Below, piece after piece: positions 30,621-38,540 of a DNA stretch of 45,758 bases. The notes beneath the pieces are model-generated. The model did not search any database. It was given only the letters and a program-made list of their open reading frames with translations, and was not told where the DNA came from. The first letter of the stretch is position 1; every line of letters starts with the position of its first letter. Location of the stretch: contig JACKDN010000046.1 of the NCBI GenBank assembly GCA_020633465.1, positions 1-45,758 of the forward strand, read 5' to 3'. Source of the DNA: Myxococcales bacterium. GTDB taxonomy: Bacteria; Myxococcota_A; Bradymonadia; UBA7976; UBA1532. The position numbers were made by a program, and so were the translations under genes.

Positions 30621-31187
30621 GTGAACTCGCAGCACCGACTGAAGGACATGCTGGCCACCCTCACCGAGTCGCAGCGCCGCGCGCTGGACAACGCCACCAA
30701 GGATCTCGCCGGCCGGGGCTACCCGAAGGAGCACGCGCTCGCGATGGGCCTCGCGCACGCGCACGACGAGGGCGACAGCGTCGACGAGGGTGGCATCCAC
30801 GTGCTGAGCACGCGCGACGGCTGGGCCATCTGCGCCGAGGACGCCGGCGAGCCCGCCGCCGTCTTCGGCAACTACGAGTCGGCCCTGCGCCGCGCCTGCG
30901 AGATGGGTCGCGAGGAGGAGACGCTGGTCTTCGCCCACGGCCTCGAAGGCACGGTGCACGATCGCTACGACTACCGCTTCAGCCGCTCGGAGGACGGCGC
31001 GATGCACGTCCAGCCCGAGGGCGGCAGCTGGGTGGTGCAGACCCACGGCGAGCACAACGACGTCGAGGCCTTCTCGACCAAGCGCGAGGCGGTGGCGCAC
31101 GCCAAGCCGAAGGCGAAGCAGCTCGGCCTGACGCTGATCACGCACTACCAGGACGGTGAGGTGCAGAGCCGGATCGAGGCCCACTGA
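30621..31187 (+). CDS. Tandem DUF2188-domain protein
   Basis: 188 aa, no signal peptide. A helical N-terminus (about 1-48, LKDMLATLTESQRRALDNAT) precedes two related alpha-beta modules: about 52-115 (IHVLSTRDGWAICAEDAG, then YESALRRACEMG) and about 125-185 (MHVQPEGGSWVVQTHGE, then FSTKREAVAHAKPKAKQ). The second is a clear DUF2188 domain (HV-P-GG-W-V, then T-REA--A---A). The first looks like a diverged copy. DUF2188 proteins have no established function. The start is GTG at 30621, 3 nt after a GGAGGAG site, a little tight. A hairpin lies in the long region upstream. Confidence 0.7.
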   Translation: MNSQHRLKDMLATLTESQRRALDNATKDLAGRGYPKEHALAMGLAHAHDEGDSVDEGGIHVLSTRDGWAICAEDAGEPAAVFGNYESALRRACEMGREEETLVFAHGLEGTVHDRYDYRFSRSEDGAMHVQPEGGSWVVQTHGEHNDVEAFSTKREAVAHAKPKAKQLGLTLITHYQDGEVQSRIEAH

Positions 31188-31318
31188 CGGCGGGCGCCCA
31201 CGCGGCGCATCAACGGCCGCGATCTCCCGGATGAACGTGGTACGGTGCGGTCCACGCGACGTCGCTTCGGCGGGGGCGTGGTCGGGCCGACGGGACGGGC
31301 ATTCGGGAGAGGGCGGCG

Positions 31319-32686
31319 ATGCGGTGGTTCGTGACGGCGGCCGTGTTGCTGCCCTGCCTGCTGGCGCCCGCCGCGCACGCCGCGCCCCGCCAGGATCCCG
31401 AAGCGCTGCGCGAGCTGCTGGTGGCCATCCCGTGGGATCCCTGGTCGCTGCTCGACCACCGCCTCGCCCCGCGCCGCCTGCCCGAGCAGCTCGCCGTCCC
31501 CGGACAGGCACACCGCCTGATGGCCGGCAGCGAACGCTTCGTCGCCGCCGCCGACGGCTTGGTGTCGACGCAGGTGCCGCGCTACGCGCAGCCCGTCGCC
31601 ATCTGGCACGGCTACTTCCTGCTCGACACCTTCGTCGCGGCGCGGCCCCACGAGGTGCTCGACGTGACGCTCAACCTGGTGGCCTACCAGGTCACGGCGA
31701 GTCGGGGGTATCGCTCGGCCACCGAGGTCGAGCCGGGGCTCACGCTGCACCTGCACGACGACCTGGGGCCGGTGAGGGCCGACCTGTTCACGCTCGACCT
31801 CGGCGCGCTGACGCTCGGCCGGGGCCTGCTGCTCGAAGAGACCTACGTCGAGGGCGCGATGGCTCGCCTGGCGCTCGGCCCCTGGTGGCTGCGCTTCACC
31901 GTCGCGGGGCAGGTGTACTGGCAGCTCGACGACCTGTTCATCACGACCGTCGGCTGGCGCGGCGTCGAGCTGAGCTATCTGGCCTGGCCCCAGGACACCT
32001 TCGCCCGGACCTCTCACCACTTCACGCTCGCAGGGGACGTCCCCGGCTTGCCCCCCGCCCTGCGGCTGGGGCTCGAGGCGGCGCTGCGGATGCCGCAGGA
32101 CGACCTCGGTCCCCGCGGCGCGGCGATGGTGCGCGCGGACTGGCTGCCCGACCGCCTGGGCCCGGTCGAGCTGCATCTCGGCTATCAGGCCCGCATCTAC
32201 CAGCAGGGGTTCGGCGCGCGCGGCAGCGATCCCTTGCTGCCCACCGTCCGCGCGTCGCTGCCGTGGCGCGAAGACACCTATCTCACCAACGCCTTCGACG
32301 CCCTCCAGCCTTCGGTCTACGTCCACCAGTGGTGGCACACGGGCATGTTCGAGGGCATCTACCACCTGACCGACTGGTGGGCGCTGCGCACCGAGCTCGA
32401 GGCGCGGGCGCGCTTCTTCCGCGACGTGCAGCGTCCCCCGCGGCCCATCCCGCTGTACCAGGGCCTCGTCGACGGTCCCGGCCCTCTGCTGCCCGACCCC
32501 GTCTACGAGCTGGCGTACCGCGCTGGCACCGAGCTGAAGCCGCTGGCGAACGCGCCGCATCGCTTCCGGCTGTGGTTCGCGAACAAGTACAACAGCACCG
32601 AAGCCTCGCTGGGCAGCACGCCGACCCCGCTGCGGCTGCGCGTCACGGACTGGCTGGTCGCGCTCGAGCTGGAGGTGTTCCTGTGA
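31319..32686 (+). CDS. Outer-membrane beta-barrel protein, unknown family
   Basis: 455 aa with a signal peptide (about 1-21, ending AHA). A short helical N-terminus is followed by long alternating strands rich in Trp and Tyr (for example WWLRFTVAGQVYWQLDDLF, LHLGYQARIYQQG, WWALRTELEARARFF), ending ALELEVFL, consistent with an outer-membrane barrel of 16 or more strands. I do not recognise the family. An extended -10 TGGTACGGT (31238-31246) and GGGAGAGGG before the ATG support expression from here. The stop overlaps the next GTG (GTGA), pairing it with a lipoprotein. The two probably act together at the outer membrane. Confidence 0.65.
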   Translation: MRWFVTAAVLLPCLLAPAAHAAPRQDPEALRELLVAIPWDPWSLLDHRLAPRRLPEQLAVPGQAHRLMAGSERFVAAADGLVSTQVPRYAQPVAIWHGYFLLDTFVAARPHEVLDVTLNLVAYQVTASRGYRSATEVEPGLTLHLHDDLGPVRADLFTLDLGALTLGRGLLLEETYVEGAMARLALGPWWLRFTVAGQVYWQLDDLFITTVGWRGVELSYLAWPQDTFARTSHHFTLAGDVPGLPPALRLGLEAALRMPQDDLGPRGAAMVRADWLPDRLGPVELHLGYQARIYQQGFGARGSDPLLPTVRASLPWREDTYLTNAFDALQPSVYVHQWWHTGMFEGIYHLTDWWALRTELEARARFFRDVQRPPRPIPLYQGLVDGPGPLLPDPVYELAYRAGTELKPLANAPHRFRLWFANKYNSTEASLGSTPTPLRLRVTDWLVALELEVFL

Positions 32687-33795
32687 CGCGGCGTCGATGG
32701 CTCCCTTGGCTGGCCGGCGCGGCGCTCGTGGCGAGCTGCACGGGGGATCGCGTCGACTGGCAGCCCACCGAGGTCTGCTTCGAGATCGGCGGGGGCGATC
32801 CGCCGGCCGGCTGGCGCATGGCGGTCTTCTGGTCGGCGGGCCGCGCCGATGGCACCGACGACCCACTTCTGGCGCCGGTGCTGGTGGACGACATCGAGGC
32901 CACCGGGGACCGCGCCTGTGTCACGCTCGACGCCCCGTCGGCCGCGCTGCAGCAGGCGGCCCGGGCCAGCTACGACCGCGTCAGCTTCCTCTGGCGGCAG
33001 CCTACGGGCGACGGGCCCGACCGCACGCAGACCATCGCGACGGCACCCGTCGTCTTCGTGCGCTGGGTGCCGTACCTCGACGTAGACGGCGACGGCGCCC
33101 TGGGCGGCGACGACGCCGTCGGGATCCGCGACCTCTACGACGACACCTACGGGCTGCGCGTCGGCTATGTCGTCGGCTACGAAGGACTCCTCAGCCGCGT
33201 CCGGCCGGCCCTGCGCCCGAACGTCTGGGCGACGCTCGCGAGCCCCGCGAGCCCCTTCGTCCGCACCGACGGCAGCCGAGCCACGCGTTGGGATCCGACC
33301 CTCGGTCCGGCGCACTGGTCCCCCCAGGACTGCCCGCACCCCGATCAGGTCGTCGCGTGCCAGAAGGTGTCTCGCCGGTCGTACTTCGACGTGCAGGGCC
33401 GATGGGTCGATCCGCGCATCGATCCCGCGCGCGTCGGTCCATCGCCCTCTCTCCGAGACCTGGACACCGACTTCGAGCCGCCGCTCACGCCGTACCTTCC
33501 GAGCCTCGAGGCGTACCCCGACGCGCTCGAGGCGCGGCGACTGTCGCGCCGCTGCGCGACGTTCGACGATCTGCTGATCGTCCGTCAGCGGCAGGACTTT
33601 CGTCTGGCCGCGCCGGGCAGCTGCGAGTGCGAGACGGGCACGTCCGAGGTGCTGGTCGTGACGCTGGCCTCGGATCCGGCGCCCGGCTTCCCCTGCGCCG
33701 CCGCCGACGAGGTGGACGACGAGGACGAGCGCACCCGGCTGCTCGCCGCCGCAGGCCTCGTGATGCCCGACGACGAGCCGCTGATCGACAAGTAG
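32683..33795 (+). CDS. Lipoprotein partner of the preceding barrel, unknown function
   Basis: 370 aa. The signal peptide ends in a lipobox (ALVASC). The mature protein begins with a beta-rich segment, includes a Ca-binding-like acidic stretch (DVDGDGALGGDDAV at about 127-140), and has paired Cys residues near the C-terminus (SCECETGTSE). The start is GTG at 32683, overlapping the barrel stop, so translation is coupled. Barrel plus lipoprotein pairs occur in export and uptake systems, but no sequence here identifies one. Codon use is slightly less strict than in neighbours. Confidence 0.65.
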   Translation: MTRRRWLPWLAGAALVASCTGDRVDWQPTEVCFEIGGGDPPAGWRMAVFWSAGRADGTDDPLLAPVLVDDIEATGDRACVTLDAPSAALQQAARASYDRVSFLWRQPTGDGPDRTQTIATAPVVFVRWVPYLDVDGDGALGGDDAVGIRDLYDDTYGLRVGYVVGYEGLLSRVRPALRPNVWATLASPASPFVRTDGSRATRWDPTLGPAHWSPQDCPHPDQVVACQKVSRRSYFDVQGRWVDPRIDPARVGPSPSLRDLDTDFEPPLTPYLPSLEAYPDALEARRLSRRCATFDDLLIVRQRQDFRLAAPGSCECETGTSEVLVVTLASDPAPGFPCAAADEVDDEDERTRLLAAAGLVMPDDEPLIDK

Positions 33796-33891
33796 CCCCA
33801 ACGAGCGGCCCGCGCCACGGCGAGCACCGGTCGCGACGCGTCCGCACCGCTCGCCGGAGCGCCTGCGCTATCTTGTCCGCGGGAGGATCCC

Positions 33892-34923
33892 GTGAAACCG
33901 ACTCGATGCCCGCTGGTCTGCATCCTGGCGCCGTTCGCCGCCGCCTTGCTGGCGGCCTGCGCCACGGTCGACGTCGACGAGGGCGACGTCTACGTCCTGC
34001 CCGCGGACCAGGCGCTGGACTTCGGTGCCAAGCCCCCCGAGAGCCCGGGCGACGCCGAGGCGCCGACCGAGCGGCTCGACGCGGCCCCGGTGGTGAATCC
34101 CTGCGGCGACCTCGATCACATCGGTGTGTGCGCCGACGACACGCTCCGCTGGTGCGACCGCGGCATGCCCCAGGCCCTCGACTGCGCCGCCCAGGGCATG
34201 CACTGCGCCTTCAGTGGCGCCCTCGCGCGTCACGCCTGCGTCCCCCCGGTCCAGATGGAGCCTCCGCCCGCCCAGGGTTGCCCCGTACCGCCCGAGGGCG
34301 AGTGCGATCCCAACGGCGTCCTCTACGGCTGCTTCGGCGACGCCGTGCAGATCGAGAACTGCCGCCTGACCGGCCGCGCCTGCGGGTGGGACGCCGCCGA
34401 GATGCGCTACACCTGCCTGGCCGCGCCGCCGGCCGAGGATGCCTGCGGCGGCGTCACGCCCGACGGCCGCTGCGTCGCCGACCGCGTCGAGATCTGCCGG
34501 GCCGGCCGCCTGGCCACCGAGGACTGCGTGGCGCGAGGGGGCCATTGCGAGATCGTCGAGGGCCGCGCCCTCTGCGTGACGCCCGCGCCGGTCGATCCCT
34601 GCGCCGACATCGCCCCGCTCGGCCAGTGCGAGGGCGACACCGTGGTCTTCTGCGCCGACGGCGAGCGCGGCGAGTTCGCCTGCAACGACCTGGGCTGGGT
34701 GTGCTTCGGCATCCCCGGCATCGGCGCCCTGTGCAGCGATCCGAACGCGGGCAGCGATCCGAACGCGGGCGGCGATCCCCCGCTCGAGGGCGAAGGCACC
34801 GCCTGCACGGTCAACGGCGTCGCCGGCGTCTGCCAGCGCGTCAGCCGCTGCGCGGGCACCGCGACGCCCGGCCACTGCCCCGGCCCCAACGAGGTGCAAT
34901 GCTGCACCGGCGCCGCCGGCTGA
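33892..34923 (+). CDS. Lipoprotein with four six-cysteine modules and a CPGP-type C-terminal domain
   Basis: 343 aa. The lipobox is LAAC (Cys 23). Four tandem modules at 71-116, 130-175, 185-228 and 237-281 each hold six cysteines with the same spacing (C-x7/8-C-x7/8-C-x9-C-x6-C-x8/10-C), so each probably forms three disulfides. A short NAGSDPNAGGDP linker leads to a fifth, different Cys domain (305-338: GVCQRVSRC, then GHCPGPNEVQCC). That domain resembles one attached to peptidoglycan-active enzymes, but no catalytic domain is present. It is probably a surface binding protein. The start is GTG at 33892 after GGGAGG; TATCTT (33869-33874) may be its -10. Confidence 0.75.
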   Translation: MKPTRCPLVCILAPFAAALLAACATVDVDEGDVYVLPADQALDFGAKPPESPGDAEAPTERLDAAPVVNPCGDLDHIGVCADDTLRWCDRGMPQALDCAAQGMHCAFSGALARHACVPPVQMEPPPAQGCPVPPEGECDPNGVLYGCFGDAVQIENCRLTGRACGWDAAEMRYTCLAAPPAEDACGGVTPDGRCVADRVEICRAGRLATEDCVARGGHCEIVEGRALCVTPAPVDPCADIAPLGQCEGDTVVFCADGERGEFACNDLGWVCFGIPGIGALCSDPNAGSDPNAGGDPPLEGEGTACTVNGVAGVCQRVSRCAGTATPGHCPGPNEVQCCTGAAG

Positions 34924-34938
34924 GCCGAGCGCAGCGGC

Positions 34939-34970
34939 CCGGGCGGCCTCTCCCCGCTTGCGCCGCCCGG
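34939..34970 (+). terminator. GC stem-loop after the Cys-module lipoprotein
   Basis: CCGGGCGGC (34939-34947) pairs perfectly with GCCGCCCGG (34962-34970) across a 14-nt loop, 16 nt past the stop. No T-run follows, so termination strength is doubtful. Confidence 0.35.
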
Positions 34971-35023
34971 CGCGCCCGTGATGTTGTCGCGGACTTCGAC
35001 GCGCGGGCGCGCGAGAGGGGTCG

Positions 35024-36784
35024 ATGGGCTGGGAGGCGTTGCTGGCGATCGGGGTGGCGGTGGGCGTGCTGGTCGCGTTGGCCACCGACCGCCTGCCCGC
35101 CGAGCTGGTGGTGCTCGGCGGCTTGGTCGTCCTGCTGGTGAGCGGCGTGCTGACGCCGCAGGCGGCCTTCGCGGGGTTCGCCAACCCGGGGGTCATCGCG
35201 CTGGCCGGGCTGTACGTGCTGACCGCGGCGCTGCGCGAGACCGGGGCGCTCGACGGGCCGGCCCACCGGCTGCTGTCGTCCGCGCGGGCCGTGCCGCAGG
35301 CGCGGCGGCGCATCACCGTGGCGACGACCGCGATGAGCGCGTTCCTGAACAACACGCCGGTCGTGGCGATGTTCATGCCGCTGGCGACGACGTGGGCGCG
35401 GCGCACGGGCGTGTCGGCGTACGGGCTGCTGATGCCGCTCAGCTACGCGGCCGTGCTGGGCGGCACCTGCACGCTGATGGGCACCTCGACGCACCTGGTC
35501 GTGCACGGCCTGCTGCTCGAGCACGGCATGACCGGCCTCGGGCTGTTCGAGCTCTTGCCCATCGGCCTGCCCGTCGCGCTGATCGGCCTGCCCCTGACCT
35601 GGCTGCTGGCCAGCCGCCTGCTGCGCGCGCCCGAGCGTCCCCGCGCCGACGCCCGGGCGGCCCGGCGCGAGTACACCACCGACCTGCGCGTGACGGCCGA
35701 GGCGCCCTTCCTCGCGGAGAGCGTCGAGGACGCCGGCCTGCGCCACCTCGAGGGCTTGTTCCTGATCCAGATCGAGCGCGCCGGCACGGTCATCGCGCCG
35801 GTGGGGCCGGCCGAGCCGCTCCACGCGGGCGACCGCCTCACCTTCGCCGGCGTCGTCGACACCATCGCCGATCTGCAGCGGCGCCGCGGGCTGGTGCCGG
35901 CCGACGCCGAGGAGCCCGCCGGCGCCGACTGGCGGCTGCACGAGGCGGTCATCTCGCGCGGCTCGCGCCTGGTGGGCCGCAGCATCCGCGAGGCGAACTT
36001 CCGCGGGGCCTACAACGCCGCGGTGGTCGCCGTGCACCGCCACGGCGAGCGCATCGAGCGCAAGGTGGGCGACATCGTCCTGCGCGCGGGCGACACGCTG
36101 CTGCTGCAGGCCGCCGCCGGCTTCGCGCGCACCTTCCGCGACTCGACCGACTTCTACCTGGTCAGCGAGCTGAGCGGCGAGGCGCGGCCCCGCCACGCGC
36201 GCGCCCCCGTCGCCGTCGCCGTGATGATCGGCGTCGTCGCCCTGGCCGCCTCGCGCACCCTGCCGCTGGCCTCGGCGGCCATCGCCGGCGCGACGCTGGT
36301 GGTCGCCACCGGGTGCCTCTCCCCCGGCGCCGCCCGCCGCAGCCTCGACCTGTCCGTGCTGGTGGTCATCGCGGCCGCCCTCGGCCTCGCCCGCGCCCTC
36401 GAGCAGACCGGCGCCGCCGGCGCCCTGGCCGACACGCTCACGTCGCTGGGCGCCGATCTGGGACCCGTCGGCATGCTGGCCATCATCTACGCCTGCGGCA
36501 TGGTGCTGACCGAGCTGATCACCAACACCGCCGCCGCCGCCCTGCTGTTCCCCATCGCCCTGGCCGCCGCCGAGGCCGCGCAGGTCGACCCCCGCCCCTT
36601 CGCCGTCGCGACGTCCGTCGCCGCCAGCATCTCGCTGGCCACCCCGCTGGGCTATCAGACCAACATGATGGTGTACGGCCCGGGCGGCTACCGCTTCGTC
36701 GACTTCGTCCGCATGGGCGTCCCGCTGCAGATCGTCTGCGGCGTCATCGCCGTGACCGCCCTCACGATCGTCTACGGGCTCTGA
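35024..36784 (+). CDS. SLC13/DASS-type permease with two TrkA-C domains
   Basis: 586 aa. Two hydrophobic halves of about five to six helices each flank a cytoplasmic insert. The first half contains FANPGVIALAGLYVLTAAL and the re-entrant motif FLNNTPVVAMFMPL; the second contains TELITNTAAAALLFPIALAA and PLGYQTNMMVYGPGGY, the SNTxxA-like substrate and sodium sites of the divalent-anion symporter family. The insert (about 220-380) holds two RCK/TrkA-C domains (HAGDRLTFAG and LRAGDTLLLQA) that bind regulatory ligands. Likely substrates are sulfate, dicarboxylates or similar anions. The start is ATG at 35024 after GAGAGGGG. The 3' end overlaps the LOG gene by 13 nt. Confidence 0.85.
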   Translation: MGWEALLAIGVAVGVLVALATDRLPAELVVLGGLVVLLVSGVLTPQAAFAGFANPGVIALAGLYVLTAALRETGALDGPAHRLLSSARAVPQARRRITVATTAMSAFLNNTPVVAMFMPLATTWARRTGVSAYGLLMPLSYAAVLGGTCTLMGTSTHLVVHGLLLEHGMTGLGLFELLPIGLPVALIGLPLTWLLASRLLRAPERPRADARAARREYTTDLRVTAEAPFLAESVEDAGLRHLEGLFLIQIERAGTVIAPVGPAEPLHAGDRLTFAGVVDTIADLQRRRGLVPADAEEPAGADWRLHEAVISRGSRLVGRSIREANFRGAYNAAVVAVHRHGERIERKVGDIVLRAGDTLLLQAAAGFARTFRDSTDFYLVSELSGEARPRHARAPVAVAVMIGVVALAASRTLPLASAAIAGATLVVATGCLSPGAARRSLDLSVLVVIAAALGLARALEQTGAAGALADTLTSLGADLGPVGMLAIIYACGMVLTELITNTAAAALLFPIALAAAEAAQVDPRPFAVATSVAASISLATPLGYQTNMMVYGPGGYRFVDFVRMGVPLQIVCGVIAVTALTIVYGL

Positions 36785-37371
36785 GCCGGCCCCCGACCGA
36801 TCCAGTCCTCGACCTTGGGGATCTGCGACGCCGCCAGCGCCTCGAGCATCGCCTCGGGGTCGTCGGCCACCGCCAGGATGTCGCGGTGCTGCGGGCGGAT
36901 GAACCCCAGATCGGCGGCGTGGTGCACGAACGCGAGCAGATGATCGAAGAAGCCGTCGACGTTCAGCAGGCCCACCGGCTTGTGGTGGTAGTTCAGGATG
37001 GCCATCGTCGTGACCTCGACGATCTCCTCCAGCGTGCCGAACCCGCCGGGCAGCGCGATGAAGCCGTCCGCGAGGTTGGCCATCATCGCCTTGCGCGCGT
37101 GCATGCTGTCGACCACGAACAGCTCGGTGCAGCCCTGGTGCCCCACCTCGAGGCCCTGCAGCTTGTGCGGGATGACGCCATAGACCTGGCCGCCGCGCTC
37201 GAGCGCGCCGTCGGCCACCTCGCCCATCAGGCCCACCCGGCCGCCGCCGTAGACCACCCCGATGCCCCGGTCGGCCAGCAGGCGCCCGGTCGACCGCGCC
37301 ACGGCCCGCCAGCGCGGATCGACGGCGTCGCTGGAACCACAATAGACCGCGATTCGTCGGAAGCTTCGCAT
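36772..37371 (-). CDS. LOG-family protein (cytokinin riboside 5'-monophosphate phosphoribohydrolase-like)
   Basis: 199 aa, Rossmann-like. The motif PGGFGTLEE and the upstream SMHARKAMM supply the LOG-family catalytic Arg and Glu. The N-terminus IAVYCGSSDAVD and VYGGGRVGLMGEVAD are also typical. The family hydrolyses nucleoside 5'-monophosphates (AMP or cytokinin nucleotides) to base and ribose-5-phosphate. In bacteria the physiological substrate is often unclear. The start is ATG at 37371. A TACCTT box (37383-37378) lies 6 nt upstream, another possible leaderless arrangement. The gene is divergent from the FemAB-like gene and converges on, and overlaps, the permease gene. Confidence 0.85.
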   Translation of the reverse strand: MRSFRRIAVYCGSSDAVDPRWRAVARSTGRLLADRGIGVVYGGGRVGLMGEVADGALERGGQVYGVIPHKLQGLEVGHQGCTELFVVDSMHARKAMMANLADGFIALPGGFGTLEEIVEVTTMAILNYHHKPVGLLNVDGFFDHLLAFVHHAADLGFIRPQHRDILAVADDPEAMLEALAASQIPKVEDWIGRGPAQSP

Positions 37372-37385
37372 GGCGGGAAGGTACC

Positions 37386-38540
37386 ATGCCCCCGATGACG
37401 ATCCGCACCGAGATGCGCACCAGCCTGGGCGGCCTGCCCGCCGCCGCGTGGGACGCGGTGGTGGGCGACGGCTGCCCCTTCTTCGAGCACGCCTTCCTGT
37501 GGGGCCTCGAGCGCACCGGCGCCATCGGCCCGCCCACCGGCTGGCACCCGCGCTACGTGCTGGCGTGGCGCGGCGGCGACCTGGTCGGCGCGCTGGCGAT
37601 GTACCGCAAGGATCACAGCTACGGCGAGTTCATCTTCGACTGGGCCTGGGCCGACGCCGCCCAGCGCGTCGGCCTGCCCTACTACCCCAAGATGGTCGTC
37701 GCCGCGCCCCACTCCCCGGTCGGCGGCGAGCGCTTCCTGCTGGCGCCCGGCGAGGGCGACGACGTGCGCGACGCCCTGCTCGAAGAGGCCCGCCGCCTCA
37801 CCGTCGCCGAGCCCGCCACCGGCCTGCACTGGTTGTTCGTCACCCGCGCCGAGGCCGCCTTCCTGCAGAGCCGCGGCCTGGCCGTGCGCCACACCCACCA
37901 GTTCCACTGGCAGAACGAGGGCTACGCCACCTTCGACGACTTCCTCGAGCGCTTCCGCAGCAAACGCCGCAACCAGATCCGCCGCGAGCGCCGCCAGCTG
38001 TCCGAGCAGGGCGTCACCGTCCGCGTGCTCGAGGGCGACGCCATCGACGACGCCGCCATGGCCCACGCCTGGGCCTTCTACAAGGACACCGTCGACAAGT
38101 TCTTCTACGGCCGCCGCTACCTGAACCGCGCCTTCTTCGACCACCTGCACGCCCACTTCGCCGATCGCCTGATGCTGGTCTTCGGCGAGCGCGACGGCGT
38201 CGTCCTCGGCGGCGCGATGAACGTCCGCAAGGGCCCGGTGCTGTACGGGCGCTACTGGGGCTGCCGCGCCGACGTGCGCAACCTGCACTTCGAGCTGTGC
38301 AGCTACGCCGGCATCGAGGCCAGCATCGAGCGGGGCATCCAGCGCTTCGAGGCGGGCGCCGGCGGCGGCGGCCACAAATACCACCGCGGCTTCCTGCCGG
38401 TCGTCACCTACTCGGCCCACGAGCTGTACTTGCCCGGCCTCGACGAGGCGGTCCGCCGCGCCCTCGCCCACGAGCGCGAACACCTCGCCGCCGAGCTCGC
38501 CGGCCTCGAGGGCCACCTGCTCAAGCCCACCGACGGTTGA
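37386..38540 (+). CDS. FemAB/GNAT-like acyltransferase (peptidoglycan biosynthesis/recognition, DUF482 type)
   Basis: 384 aa, cytoplasmic. The protein has the double-GNAT layout of the FEMABX_1 (formerly DUF482) family. Blocks include CPFFEHAFLWGLERTG, PKMVVAAPHSPVGGERFLLA, the basic KRRNQIRRERRQL, FYKDTVDKFFYGRRYLNRAFFD and GGGGHKYHRGFLPV. Related Fem proteins transfer amino acids to peptidoglycan precursors, but this subfamily lacks a proven reaction. The start is ATG at 37386 with GGGAAGG nearby; the ATG at 37395 is also possible. Its stop abuts the stop of the convergent patatin gene with no gap. Confidence 0.85.
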   Translation: MPPMTIRTEMRTSLGGLPAAAWDAVVGDGCPFFEHAFLWGLERTGAIGPPTGWHPRYVLAWRGGDLVGALAMYRKDHSYGEFIFDWAWADAAQRVGLPYYPKMVVAAPHSPVGGERFLLAPGEGDDVRDALLEEARRLTVAEPATGLHWLFVTRAEAAFLQSRGLAVRHTHQFHWQNEGYATFDDFLERFRSKRRNQIRRERRQLSEQGVTVRVLEGDAIDDAAMAHAWAFYKDTVDKFFYGRRYLNRAFFDHLHAHFADRLMLVFGERDGVVLGGAMNVRKGPVLYGRYWGCRADVRNLHFELCSYAGIEASIERGIQRFEAGAGGGGHKYHRGFLPVVTYSAHELYLPGLDEAVRRALAHEREHLAAELAGLEGHLLKPTDG

